From contig NC_081829.1 in assembly GCF_030867095.1 (NCBI RefSeq), positions 89,737,261-89,801,260 of the forward strand: a stretch of DNA of 64,000 nucleotides. The letters run 5' to 3'. A program made the position numbers and the translations under genes. The stretch is from Alligator mississippiensis (taxonomy: Eukaryota; Chordata; Crocodylia; Alligatoridae). The notes beneath the pieces were generated by a model. The model searched no databases. It saw only the letters and a program-made list of their open reading frames with translations, and had not been told where the DNA came from. Positions 24,600 through 36,640 of the stretch are shown here, one piece after another (the first letter of the stretch is position 1; the number at the start of each line of letters is the position of its first letter).

Positions 24600-25345
24600 T
24601 TCCATGTGGATTGACTTCTTACCTCTGCCTGATCTCAATAAAGACAAATGTAAGACACCATGCCTAGGGAAGAAAAAACAAATGTACAAATGGGTCATAA
24701 CTAGGAAGGCAAGAGCTATGCTGAGAAGAAAGTGGGAGTCAGCACTATGACGCAGTCGCACACAAAGCAGCTGTAGCTTTGGGCTGCAGGGGTGTTGTAA
24801 GACAGGAGGTGAAACAGCCACTCCACTTAGCACTCATTAGGCCTTAGCTGGAGCATTCTTGCAGTTTTGGGCTCTGCATTTTAGGAAGGATGTGCAGAAA
24901 CCGGAGCTAATCCAGAGGTGAACAGTAGTGATGATACAAGTATTGGGGTCCAAACCACACATTGAAAAGTTGAGAATTAGGTATGTTTGGTTTGCAGAAA
25001 AGGAAATTAAGGAGGCCCGGTGGTAATCTTCAAATACTTGAAAGGGTGCCATAATGAAGAGGGAGAGCAGCTGTTTTTCCTTGCCAAAGAAAGCAGGACA
25101 TGAAGCAATGAGTTTAAGGTGGAGCTAAGTAGATTTCGATGAAGTCTCAGAAAGAGCTTCCTACCGGTAAGACCAGTAGACGAATGCAGCAGGCTGCCCT
25201 GGGAAGTTGTGAGAACTCCTTCATGGGAGGTTTTGAAGAAAAGGCTACACAAGCATCTGTCTGGGATGTGTTTTAGGAATTGCACATCCCCCTTTCCTGC
25301 AGTAGGTTAACCTCGAAGTCTCTAACAACCCTATAATTCTGCACC
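24600..25345 (+). mobile_element. CR1 LINE, 3' portion (decayed)
   Basis: Sense-strand CR1 phrases in order: 'gacaaatgtaagacaccatg', 'tatgacgcagtcgcacacaa', 'ggtggtaatcttcaaatact', 'gcaggctgccctgggaagtt', 'gggaggttttgaagaaaagg', and an end near 'caaccctataattct'. Stops and frameshifts break the former ORF2. Older than the copy in intron 10. Confidence 0.8.
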
Positions 25346-25470
25346 GCAGATCTGTGTCTTGAATCACCAAAATGCCTTTGGAAGTCTGGCCTCTTGGAGC
25401 CTACAGGTATGTCCACACCATTTCCACGGCACTCCTGAGACTGCTGCCAGGAATTGCATCCCCAGCTGCC

Positions 25471-25625
25471 TGCACTTGCTCTGCATGTGCCAAACCCAGA
25501 CATGAGGCTGGGAAGTCACTCTGGGGGCTCTGGAGGTTCCCGTGTGTGGTTGTGGTTGAGAGCAGTGATGGGGATGCCAGCTTCCCTGCCTCATGTCTGG
25601 GTTTGGCACATACAGAGCAAGGTGC
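25471..25625. repeat. Strong inverted repeat (about 45-bp arms)
   Basis: The left arm (25471-25516) and right arm (25580-25625) are near-perfect reverse complements, centred on 'tgccaaacccagacatgagg' and its complement 'cctcatgtctgggtttggca'. The spacer is about 63 bp. Flanking sequence ('tatgtccacacc' at the left, 'cagtatagacctcc' at the right) may be the worn ends of a larger palindromic MITE. Confidence 0.85.
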
Positions 25626-25677
25626 ACTTCTTGGCAGAGGCAGTATAGACCTCCCCTCAGTCCTACTGAACGTGTGA

Positions 25678-25692
25678 CCCCCCCCCCCCCCC
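25678..25692. repeat. Poly-C tract
   Basis: 15 consecutive C, just downstream of the inverted repeat. Simple sequence. Confidence 0.9.
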
Positions 25693-28600
25693 AACCCACC
25701 CTTCATTTTCTAAAACTGTAGACTGCTTTAGCTGAGGGAAATTGTCCCACTGGGCTCATTTCCTCTTAGGAGCGGTCACAATAACCCTTTTTTTCCCTTT
25801 TTAAGCATGGATCTCATATTCAATAATCTTGTACTGTTGTAAAGGAAAAGAATGTGATGAGCTTGTGAAATATTTATACTGTAGTGCAGCCAAATGCATT
25901 GGTGCAAGGTTTTGAGATAAATCACATGGAAAAGGCAGTGGGCGTTAAACATATTAGCAGGATTAGAGAAGCAAAAGATTTCTTACAAATAGGACTTGCT
26001 AATAAAGCCAGAATCTTGTAAATGAATTGGTTGTCTTGGTTTATCAAAGGCTAGTAAGATTAACATGCTCAGTCTATAATTTTACTTTTATAGTCATCCA
26101 AATGTTTGTAATGTGATACTGTACGAAGATTATATCATTTTGCAGCCGTGATTAATTAGGGATGCCAGACTAATCGTGTAGTGAAAATGCGTAGAGTAAA
26201 AAATGTAGGCTAATAAACCTGAATGTACCCCTACTAATTGCTGCAACCAGGTTTACAAGAAACACCAGGCATGGAGCAGTGATCCATTAACCTGTTTTTC
26301 AAAAACTGCCCATTCAGTTGCCAGCACCTTTTTTTGACAGGCAAGTAAAGCGTAAGAGTTTTCACTGCACTCTGGTAAGAACGGGTGAATTGATTCTGCT
26401 CCTGGCTTATACATTTGCACAATGACTTTACAGGGATGAGTCTGCATGTCACTTCTTGAATTGCATTTCTGTATATGAAGCATCTTCTTTAGCGATGGCC
26501 AGAGTCCAGTAGACTCTAATGTGCGGTGTTGCAGAACGGTGAGGAATGGGGTTCTGCAGAAGGATCTCTGATTTGGCATGGAAAGATTGATAAGGCAATG
26601 GTAGAGTTGTTTGAAAATCAAAATTTCTGTCCTGCCTGAGAGAGTGCCATACCTCCTGGGTCATTCAGTCCATCCAGCTATTCTGACCAATGGAGGAGAT
26701 TGTCTTCTGGACTAAAACGATAGTTCTCCTGATGCATTGCTGCACCCGTGCAAGCAGGTAGAAATGAGGTCAAACTGACCGCAAGCAAAATATTTTAATT
26801 TGGTGCAACTAGCTTAAAATGTCCCTAATTATGTTGTACCTCTCATCCTCCCAAAACAAAATACATCTGTTAATTTTTCCCAGTGGAACAGTTGAAACCG
26901 TTTCTTAGGGAAAAATAAACAAAATTTTTTTCCCCCACAGAAAATGTTCATAGCAAGGTTCACATGGCTTTGCTTACAAAAGTATCTTGGACCACAGGAG
27001 CCTGTTGTGGAGGATGCTGAAATTAGGAGTTAAAATGAAAACCTGGTGAGCAGGCTATTTGAGAAGGTACTCGAATAGCAAGAAGCACTCCTCTCTCTGC
27101 ATTTTGGTTGGGGTTCAAAGAGCACTTCTGTAAAAATATGACCTATAAGAAAAATTTATGAGACTCTAATAGCTTATAAAAATGAGAGTGCTAGTCATAA
27201 ACATTGCAAGTGCCAACGGCCTGCTCTTCTGTGCCCTCTGAAATGCACTAATTGGTGGCAGTGGCACTAACACTGCTATGACTTCATCTACTGCATAAAT
27301 GTATTCTGCCGCATCAGGCACTCGGGAGCGAGCTACTGCAGAGTTACTGTAGTAGGGACAGGATCTGCGCTAGCACAGTCCTTTTTTCTCCTCAGAGAAT
27401 TGCCAGCTCGGGTCTTCACCTTGGCAGGTGTTTGCTCTGCAGTGCATGCATTAACCTTAACCAGAGTAATCTGAATGTGCTTGAGAGCTTGGAGCAAGGA
27501 AAGGGAGCTGAGGGATGACTAAGGAAATCATATTTGTTTCATGGACAGGTTTCATGCTCTCCTGCCCCTCTGAAATAAGAGGTAATAAATATTGCAAGGG
27601 GCAGAATCTTCGTGCAGGATGCTGAGTGCAGCACAAACGCTAAAGATTAATCCTTTCTATCTGTCATTTTGCTGTTACTTCTGCCCTAGATTATTAACAA
27701 AAAATCTTATTCTGGTTTTAGAATTTATGTGGCATTCAAAGGAGCAAAGATGATGTGCTAAATGTGGCATTTAGTCATTAACATGGTTAGAGAGAAAGAT
27801 TGTGATGCTGTTTCTTCAGTCTTACGCTTGCTTGTTCCCCTTTGGGAGCACTGTGTGTCCTGGAACAGAACAAGGAAGCTATTCCGGAGTGCATGATGGG
27901 TGATTATACTGGTCCTATAATGTCTTTCTTTGCTCTACCACATACCCCTGCCTGTGGGCCCACTACAGTCTTTCCAGTTACAGTCAGTTAGCATAATGTG
28001 TGTCTTATGTATTGCAAACACAAATGTTTGCAAAGGTCCATATTGAAAATCTAAATATTCATAAATCAGGAGTGGGGCATTCAAAATCAAGGCATTGGCT
28101 TAAAACTTGGAGTATTTTAAAAATAATAAGTCTAGGGGGTCCTTTTTTTTTAACTTGCCTTCTGCTCTTTGGGACTTGGAGATAACATTTTCAAGCTTTT
28201 CTGTTGCTACCAAAGGGGCTGGAATGCTTTATTCTTACATGCCAGTATGTCAGATTTAAGCTTCCAATGGCATGCAAGCTGAGACTTTAACAAAAAATAG
28301 CAAATACTATGAGGCCTGTAATAAAAATCACAGAAGTTGGCTATCGCTATATCTATCCTGTTAGGTTTTTAAGCATAATGTGGAGTATCCTTTTCCTAAT
28401 ATTGCTGCCAATTGAATTTCTATAAAATATTAGGGTGTAAGCTGTCTAATCATACTCAGGCTCACTAAGTTGGTGGAAATACCTCGTTAAAGCTAGCAAA
28501 TGGTCATCACAGTTTTGCCAAGACACAGGGATTCCCCTGCGTCCATTTGTTAGGATGACCCAGACAGATTGTAGCTGACCTGAAGATAGCAAAGGGAAAT

Positions 28601-29341
28601 CCCTTACCATTTCTCCACAGTTGCTTTGTAAGAAATAACTGCAGATAAAAGGCATACCTGACTCCACATATAGCAAGAAAATAGCTTTAACGCTGCTCTG
28701 CCCATGATTAGGTACTACTGTTCATAACTCAACCACTGTTTCTGGCATCTTTACCTTTTCCCCTGCCTCCTCCTCATAGGAAAGAATATTAGTTCCTGGT
28801 GCAGTCTCCTTCTATTTCTGTTCTTGGCTTCAGTAGTTATATGAGCAGTGTCACCTAATGCAGGCACAGTGCTAGACAACAGGCACTCTTAGATGTGTAA
28901 TAGTAACCTGAAGCGAATGAAGAGACAACCCAGTCATACGTAACAAAGAGATTTGTTTCAGTGAGACAACCTAACCATCTGTGACGAACTGGTTCATCTA
29001 ATCAGTGACCACAGAATTTAGTATTCCTAACTCCAGCCATGTTTTTCAGACCCACATATTTCATTATTTAAAAAGAAGCTGCAAGCATATGCCACCATTC
29101 ATTAAAATTCTAGGTGTCACTAATTGTATGCATGGGATGAAGGTGTAACATCTTATTTTTCTGAGCAGAGTAGTAACACTGCTTATGAATAGCCTCAATT
29201 ATCGGTTGTACTTTCTGCACCAAAAACAGATTTATTAGACAGAAGTAAAATAACAGATCCCACTTTGATCCAAAGTAAACAGTTGAGTAGTATAAGCAGG
29301 CATGAATATAATAGATATGTAATCTGAGATCTGCTTGATTT

Positions 29342-29355
29342 CCCCCCCCCCCCCC
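29342..29355. repeat. Poly-C tract
   Basis: 14 consecutive C about 45 bp upstream of the long Family A copy. Simple sequence. Confidence 0.9.
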
Positions 29356-29398
29356 AAAGATTATATATAATACTGAGTCATTTTAGTTGTCATCATGT

Positions 29399-31279
29399 CT
29401 AGGGACAGACATTCAAAAAGCCAGAGCCTGAATTGATTCAATCTTTGCAGGTTAGTCTAACCTGCCTAGGTTGAACCAATTAGCAAGTGGATAGACATTC
29501 AGGAAATGCAGGCACCTGCAGTGACTCAGGCCAGGAGCCAGGAGGACACTAAAACACCTTCTGCTGCAGGGAAGCTGTTTGGGGGGGGCATAGCCAGCCC
29601 AGGCACTAGCTTTGAGTAAACTGGCCAGGGAGGGGTTCAATTCCCTCCTCCCTGTCCCACTGGCAAGGACCTGAGCAATGTCCTCTGGGTGCTCCCCCCT
29701 CGCTGTAGGAGTGGTGGTTGTGTCGGCCAGCATGGGGGCAGGAAGGGGGGTTATGCCCCACCCCAACCCAGGGGAGTGCAGCCAGGGTCTGCCCACCCGG
29801 GCCATTGCCAATTGCTCCCTGCATGGGGCGAGCGGCCGGATAAATGCCTTCCCTTCCCACTCACCTAAGGGGCCCTGCTGGCCAATGTCTGGCCATGCCC
29901 CCACCCTGCCACTGGAGCAGCAAGGGGGGAGCGACCCTGACGGGGGCTGCAGCCCCTCTCAGTGGTGTCCTAGGTGTGGGTGGAAGCTCGGCCCAGCACA
30001 CAGAGGTCTGGCTCCAGCTCTGGCTGCTCTTCAACCCCTGCTCCCCCAGGCTGCTCACTGCATGGAGTGGGCAGATCTCCAGGCACTGGGCAGAAGCCAC
30101 AGGGCTGAAGCTCCCTCCACCCCGCGTGGTGCTGTGTAGCAGGGCAAGAGCCTGAGCTGGAGGTGAGGGGAAGAGAACAGCCGTGCTCAGCCCAGACAGC
30201 AGCCAGCCTCCCCTTGCCTCCGGCAGCTACTCCCCCTTCCCCTCCTGCCCTTGCCGGGCCGCTCTGAGCAGCGAGGGAGGGAGTAGGTTTAGCCTGGCAG
30301 CTACTGCTCGGAGCACAGAGCTCTGGCTTCAGCTCCAGCTGCTTTCCACCTGCTTCCTGCTCAGGGGCTGCTCATCGCACCAGGCGGATGGAGGAAGGAA
30401 GCTGGAGCCAGAGCTCCATGCATGCATGGGGCAAAAGCGGCTGGGCTGAAGCTTCCAGCCACGCACCCAGAGCCACACGGTGGTGACAGTGGCAGCTGCC
30501 GGCAGAGGAGGTAGAAGAGCCCCGCTGGCCTCGGCCAGTGCGCAGCCTGTGGTGTGGCTGCAGCTAGCAGGTGCCGCATAGGACAGGGGCAGGGCTGGGG
30601 TTGGGAGCCCCAGTGGCAGGCGGTTGCCAGGCTCTGGGCCCGCCAGTGCCTCCGAGCTGGCCCAGGCAGCCCACTGCTCAGCCAGTCTCTGCCTGTGCTT
30701 CCCAGCCCAAGACAAGGGGCTGGCCCCCATGGGCTGACCCAGCTCAGCCCCACATCTCTAGCCCTGCAGCTACAGGAGAGGCAGGTTTCATGTTGATGCC
30801 CCTGTCCCTGCTGCTGGAGTGGGGAGGGGGGCGAATGTCTGACAGGCTGTTACACCCCGGCCAGGCAGACCTCAGCTGTGGTGCCCCAGTGGGAGAGGGG
30901 GAATAAACCCCTTCCCTACTCCCTTGCCTTAGGCGACCATGCCCGTTGGCTTCTGGCCATGCTTCCACCCCCAGCTAGAGAGCAGAGGGGCAGGGTCAGC
31001 CCTGCTCTCTGGAGCAGAGATCAGAGCTGCGCCCAGAGAGCATGCTGGGATACTGGGGGACTCTGGTTTAACTTAAACCAGGAAGGGGTCTGGGACAGAC
31101 ATTGCATAAACCAGTTTGACCAAAATCAGCTAAGTCTGATACTACATTCAACCAGGCTTATCTCAAACCGGTTTTGGCCATTTTCAAACTGGTGTATGTG
31201 AACTGAACATCTGTTCTGTTACAGGTTTAAGCCAGTTGCTGATCACTTAAGCCAGTTTATGTATAATGCCTGTCCCTAG
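29399..31279 (+). mobile_element. Family A repeat, copy 3 (long form, 1.9 kb)
   Basis: The best-preserved ends of the family: left 'ctagggacagacattcaaaa', right 'ataatgcctgtccctag', reverse complements over about 14 bp with one mismatch. The first about 150 bp and the last about 250 bp match copies 1 and 2. Between them lies a GC-rich interior of more than 1.3 kb (about 29580-31000), far longer than in the short copies. Long open frames inside occur in several frames on both strands and have no recognisable domain, as expected from GC-rich, stop-poor sequence. Confidence 0.75.
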
Positions 31280-32432
31280 CCCATCTCTCTAAATCAATCT
31301 CCGTGCGTCTCAAGTTGTATACTCAGAACTTGAAGCAGCTCCTTGAGCAGTTTTTTGCAAATTTTAAGCCTGTGTGTGGCTTGCCCAGATGTTACGGAGG
31401 GGGTTTATAGCAAAAACTAAAAGGCTCAAGCTTATGGACTAGATCTATGGTCCCCTACCTGGAGTCCCATGTTTTAGCCATAAAATCCATCTTTCTTTCC
31501 GAACAAAAGCAGGAAGATGAATTTAATAGGTATGGGACTTTTTTTCTCCAGTGCATCTTCACATTTAGGTAGAAATTTTGCCTGAAGATTGTTTCTGTTT
31601 CTAAACTTAGCCTGTGGTGAGACACCTGTGCAATATTCAGGTTGATAGTATATTTAATGTAAGTACCAAAACACCCATGCTTGCACTCATGTTGCACTGA
31701 ACTGATTGTTTTTTTCCCTATGTTAAATTGCATCTTACTCGAGACTGGTGGCTTTTGCTGCAAAAGGTTTTCTAGATTTCTCACATCTCTCATGCTTCCC
31801 AAGATTTCCTATACTTTTTTTTTTTTTTTACCCTTTCAGATTAAATAAAAAAGCAACTCAAGGAATATTGTTCCTTAAATTGAAAGCTTTGAGTGGAAAT
31901 TCTAACTGAAAAGACAATTGAACTCTGTAAATAGTCCTGTAGCTCTTTAATAACTCCAGGCTATTGACAGCTAATCTCATGCTGTTGTCACACTGTTATA
32001 GATGATCTACTTCTCTCTGATAGGGGGAGACAGGCACTTGACAACGAAGTCAGAAAGGGAAGAGATTAAGGGCTGCATATGCATTTGGCAGGGTGTGAAA
32101 GACTCTGCGTAATGACAGTGTTCTTATTGGCCTTGTATATAATAGTTTGTAGTCCTTTTCTTTGACCTGCGATACCATCTGTACTGACTCAGGGCCTATT
32201 CCACAACCCTTATTCACAACAAGTAGTAACAGTAGTAGGGATTATTGGGATAAGTACTGTTCAGTGTAAGAGTTGTAGAAAGGACCTTCAGTACTCTCGT
32301 GATTCCTTTGGAAACAAACAACAACAATAAGAGTTAACACTTCAATAACATCTTGCATCCTACCCTTTCAAAAGTGTTAGAAATGAGTTAGACACGAAGA
32401 CAGGTTCATGAGCTGGGTGCCCAAGGGATTTC

Positions 32433-32697
32433 TTCACTACAATTAGCTGGAGTTACATTTCAAATGTTGCCCACAAGTTGGGTCCCATCAGCACACAAAA
32501 ACACTTATTTTAAGGGCAGTGTGTGCTCTTAACTCAAGCTGTTTGACCCTTGAGGATATAAGCTACAGCCTGAGTTAGCACAACTCCTCAGCTGTTAGCA
32601 CAGCTTCTGTGTGTCTGCTCTAACTTGGTTCAGGCTTATTTAAGAGGAGTTAACTCAAAAGCTGATGGCTCATATTAATTCTGCAGTGAAGATATTG
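32433..32697. mobile_element. Possible MITE with inverted termini
   Basis: The left end 'cttcactacaattagctgga' and the right end, read inverted, 'atcttcactgcagaattaat' are similar inverted termini about 265 bp apart. The interior repeats 'gagttaactc'/'gagttagca' motifs. The superfamily is not clear and no duplication was confirmed. Confidence 0.45.
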
Positions 32698-34169
32698 CTT
32701 GATTGTTACTATGCTGTTACAAAAAGGACATGGTAGGGTACAGAGAGGTGGCCTCCCTTTATGCGGCGCTATGAGTTAGTGGCATGGCAGGAAGTAAAAA
32801 GGCAGAAGTTCTAAGTTCACTTTTTAGGTTACTGAGCAGCCAGCACTTCATCCCTGGTTCTGTAGTCTTTCCTTGTACTATTAAACTGTAAATATACCAT
32901 GACAGGGCTTTGTGAACATAGTAAGAAGCATTTCCTCCCCAGGATGCCAAGAAAAGGTTGAGACAAGACTCGGAACAATTGTTTAGGAAAAGGAAGATAG
33001 GGAATGCTAGTTGGTGACGAGGAAAAATTACCCATATGAAGTGGTTAAGGCTGATTTAAATACAGAGAAAAAATAGTGATTTAGAGGACTGGGAGAGTGC
33101 GTTTGGAGCTTAGTGGCAGGGTACTGAAATAGCACCTATTGATTGTCTGCTCTGGACTCCAGCCTAACTTGTACCAATGTATGAAACCAATATAAATTAC
33201 ACCAGTGTTAGTGTATAGTGCGTCTGCACCCTTAGAATAATAGCTGTGTTGAAATACCATTAGTGAATGATGAGAAACCTTTTGATTGAGACTGGAGAGA
33301 GAATGCTAGCATTTGAAGCCATATCATCTGAACCAAATGGGATTCATTATCAGTGGCAATTCATCTGATAATACAGAGCATCTGGTCTGCATAGCTCAAA
33401 GGCAGTATACAAGAAAAATCAAGCCACAGTTCTTTGCGTAGATGCCAAAGAGTGGGAGTGACTGCAGTCAGTTCTTGACACTTTTGTACAAGTTCCATCT
33501 TCCAGAAATGGATTTGTAATTTATCTGCTCATGGAAAAGCCAGCAAACACAGCATGGTCCTTCCCCTTCACGGATTTCACTATCTTGAGTGCATTCAGTG
33601 TTCCTGGAGCATGAGGGATTTATGCCATCTACCCGAACCTAGCAATGAATCTGCTTAGTCTCGCCCGGGCCTGTGGGACCAGCAGGGTATGGAGTAGTCA
33701 GGGAAGGGCCCTTAAATTCAGAAGCCAGAGATCCTGGCGCTCAGCCTTACAGATTTCAGGACATTCTTTAGAGAAACTTTTCCCTCCTGTTAAAGTTTTT
33801 CTTGTTGACTTCTAGATATTTCAGTTGTGGACAGAGGTTTGATTCTTCACAAATATGCAGAGTTTACTTTATTATTTGCTTATTTGAGTGTTCAGATGCT
33901 GTTTTGAGGAACACAGGAAAGCTTATCATTGAGGGCAAGTAATTTGTGGTATGGACCAGGTTTGCCATCCCAAGACATTTTTTTTTTCTTTTGACTGACA
34001 ATCTTCAAACTTTTTATAGAAAACCAAAATTTTAACTGACACGTTTTACTAATATATGTTTTACATAATATGAATGTAACCTAGGCCTTGGATAACAGTT
34101 AGAAGGGCTCAGTTCACATTTAGAGGTTTATCTCCAACCATAGTAAAAAGATTTTGTAAAAATAAAAAA

Positions 34170-34780
34170 ATCTTGGGTTGGCAGCAGCAATGGTTTTACA
34201 CTGTGCTGCCTCCACTCCAGGGATCCCCTCCTCACCCCCACACCCTGACACCCCTGACTGCACCCTACAGTGTGCTGCCCCTGTCCTGGCATTGAGGCCA
34301 ACCTACTGCCTTTCCTCCCTTCTCAGCCCTGCAGCTGCACTGCCTACCCTCCAGGTCCTACCTGTGCAGCTCTGCATACTTTTATGATGAATTCTGAACA
34401 GCTGTTACAGGCAGATGACAGCCAGGCCATATGGCAGCAGCACATGGCTGGGGTGGAAGCAAGGAAGGGGCTACAAAGGTTCCCATGGGCCAGAAATCCT
34501 TGACAGACAAATCCCTGCAAAGTGCTGAGTTGCACTCCTAATTAGACACCAGGCATCACTACTTTGCTCGAGTTGTCTGTCGACACTTGATTCTAGCCTC
34601 GTTCCAATAGCTATGATGGATCATCAAATAAGCTCATGGTTTCTTAGTTGTTTACAGATGGCTCCACTTCTTTTTTTTAATGGACTTTATGAACGGCCCT
34701 TTTTAGCCTGTTTCTTTTTTTTGAGACTGTCCATAAATTTACAGACATCTGGCAACTCTGGTACGGACTTGTATAAAGGC
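34170..34780. repeat. GC-rich repeat-like block
   Basis: It opens 'gggttggcagcagcaatgg' and closes near 'catctggcaactctgg', whose complement resembles the opening ('agagttgccag'). The first half is CT-rich. This may be a worn non-autonomous DNA transposon, but the evidence is weak and it carries no coding signature. Confidence 0.3.
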
Positions 34781-34929
34781 AGCAATTGAAGATGCAGCCA
34801 GGAACATATTTAAAAACTGACTTGAAATGAGCCCTGGATCCTATAAGGTGCTTAATACTATCAACTTCTTTTCACCTCAGTGAGGTTTAGGAGCTCAGCA
34901 CCATGAAGGAAGTACTAAGGGCCATGTTG

Positions 34930-35100
34930 CCAAAGCATCCATCACCTCTCAGTTCCCATTCAGGCGCATAAATGACGTGGCTGGATTTTCAAAGGATCTT
35001 GGCCCCCAGCAGGTCCCCGTCGTACTTGTTTGAAAATGCTCCCGAAATGGGATTTGGACTCTTTGGAAATCCAGCTTCTGTTGCAAGTGCTGAACAGGTT
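34930..35100. repeat. Old sauropsid dispersed repeat
   Basis: It contains 'tcccattcaggcgcataaat', 'gattttcaaaggatcttggc' and a partly inverted second half 'cccgaaatgggatttggact'. This is the same type of old palindromic repeat as seen at 11040 and in the 3' UTR. Confidence 0.4.
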
Positions 35101-36029
35101 TGAGAATGTGGTCTTGAGCAGAGAAGTGGACTGAATGGCGAAGGCTATCTGACCTCATTGCATTCTGTTAATGCCTGTGTTACTTATTGTATTGTGTTAC
35201 TTGCATTATCATGAGGACTAATGGCTTAGCACAACTATGTATGAGGGTGTAGTGAAGTCTGAACAATTCTGTTTAAGTTTTCTTAACTATTCCAACTAAA
35301 GATCAAGCAAAATAACATCTGATGTTTAGCTTCCATTTTTTTTTTTTACCCCTTTACCAAGCTTCTGTGTGCTAATTCTATGAGTCTTTTCCCTTGCTGT
35401 TCATCTTCTTTGCTGGCAAGCTTAGCTGTCTAATTAGATCGGTGTCATTTATTTATGACATCCTGATTGGATGCCTGGGGACTGGAGAAAGTGCTTGCTA
35501 GCAAACAAGAAGGAGGATTAAAGAGAAGCTCATTGGTAAGTGGATGGCCATATCACAAAACTGTTAACACAATGAACTGATTAGCTTGAACTGTGTAACT
35601 TTCACAAGACACTTAATTTCCAGCTGCTGTTGTTGCTTTCTCAGTTCTTTTATCCAGAACATATCCTACAGATGTTGTGCTGTGCATTTCTTGCAATCAC
35701 AGCTTTCTTGTTGTTAATAGTTACAGTAAATATTCTGGCAAACACAGCATTTGCCATTTATTCACAGCTGCTATTTATTTGAGATAACAGTTGGCTAAAT
35801 TATACCAACCTGTAGAGCTCAGTTCCTTAACAAGCCCACATCACCTTTTTGCAGATGTTGGTTATAGGGGATCAGTGTTCAGAACTTTCCTCTGTAACTG
35901 TCCCTGCAAGTTTTGCACATATGAATGGGTTCTTACACGCACAAATGAAATTGCTGCCTCATTAGTTGCAAGGGGAAGGTTGAAGCTATGGTTAGGAATT
36001 GAATTGGTACTCGAGAGTGCTGGAATTAG

Positions 36030-36115
36030 AAATCCTAGCTCTGTCAGACTTCCTTTGTGACCTTAGCTAACTTATGTGTCTGTTCCTGATGTCAGGTAGG
36101 AATAATAATGCTTCT
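36030..36115 (+). repeat. MIR-like SINE fragment
   Basis: 'gaaatcctagctctgtcaga' then 'tttgtgaccttagctaactt' and 'ggtaggaataataatgc' follow the order of the MIR core (phrases equal to 'ctgtgtgaccttgggcaa' and 'tggggataataat'). Diverged and short. Confidence 0.45.
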
Positions 36116-36184
36116 TTTCCCCATCCTTTGTCTGCCCTGCCTATTTAAAACAATTTCTTTAGGGCTAGGAGTATTCTCTTACTA

Positions 36185-36640
36185 AGTGTGTTGACAGCAC
36201 TACAGAGTAGCTTGAGCCAGAGCCAGCTGCCCCTGGCTGCAGCATCTATGCGTGCACCCAGGACAGCAGGAATTTGAGCCAGGGCAGAGTAGCTCTGGGC
36301 TGGCAGGAGGCAAGAAGTGTCAGCCCTGGGCTCCCAAGTGGTGGCATCAGGTGGTGGAGGGGCTGGCAGGAGCCAGGAGTCTGGACCCCAGCTGGCTGGG
36401 CTCACCAGGCGCACTTTGTGCCTGGCAATCGCCATCTACACATGCATCTAATCGCACTTGATGAATCTGTCATAAGGTAGTACTGTCCCTGCAGTACAAT
36501 CTTACAGCAGAGTTGATTAGTTTACTGCTCCCTAAGACTGGTGCACATGTAGACTGTGATGCTTTGCTGTAGAGCTGTAGATGTGATGCTTTGCTGTAGA
36601 GCTAATTAGTCTACTCTGCAGTAAAGCGCATGTGTAGGAT
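36185..36640. mobile_element. MITE-like element, 'catctacacatgc' type
   Basis: It carries several copies of a terminal-like motif in both directions: 'catctatgcgtgcacc' (36244), 'catctacacatgcatc' (36432), 'tgcacatgtagactgtgatg' (36541) and 'gcgcatgtgtaggatgca' (36627). The part from 36431 to 36560 forms an inverted repeat. 'gatgctttgctgtagagct' is directly repeated (36559, 36592). It may be two overlapping insertions. Confidence 0.5.

Noticed and set aside
29452..30906. Several open frames of 100-150 codons on both strands
   Set aside because: All lie in the GC-rich interior of the long Family A copy, with no transposase motifs.
29399..31279. 8-bp target-site duplication of Family A copy 3
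   Set aside because: Flanking bases do not match convincingly in any register tried, so no duplication is claimed.
35390..35860. Conserved non-coding enhancer in intron 6
   Set aside because: The AT-rich, homeobox-like motif content is suggestive, but conservation cannot be judged from one sequence.
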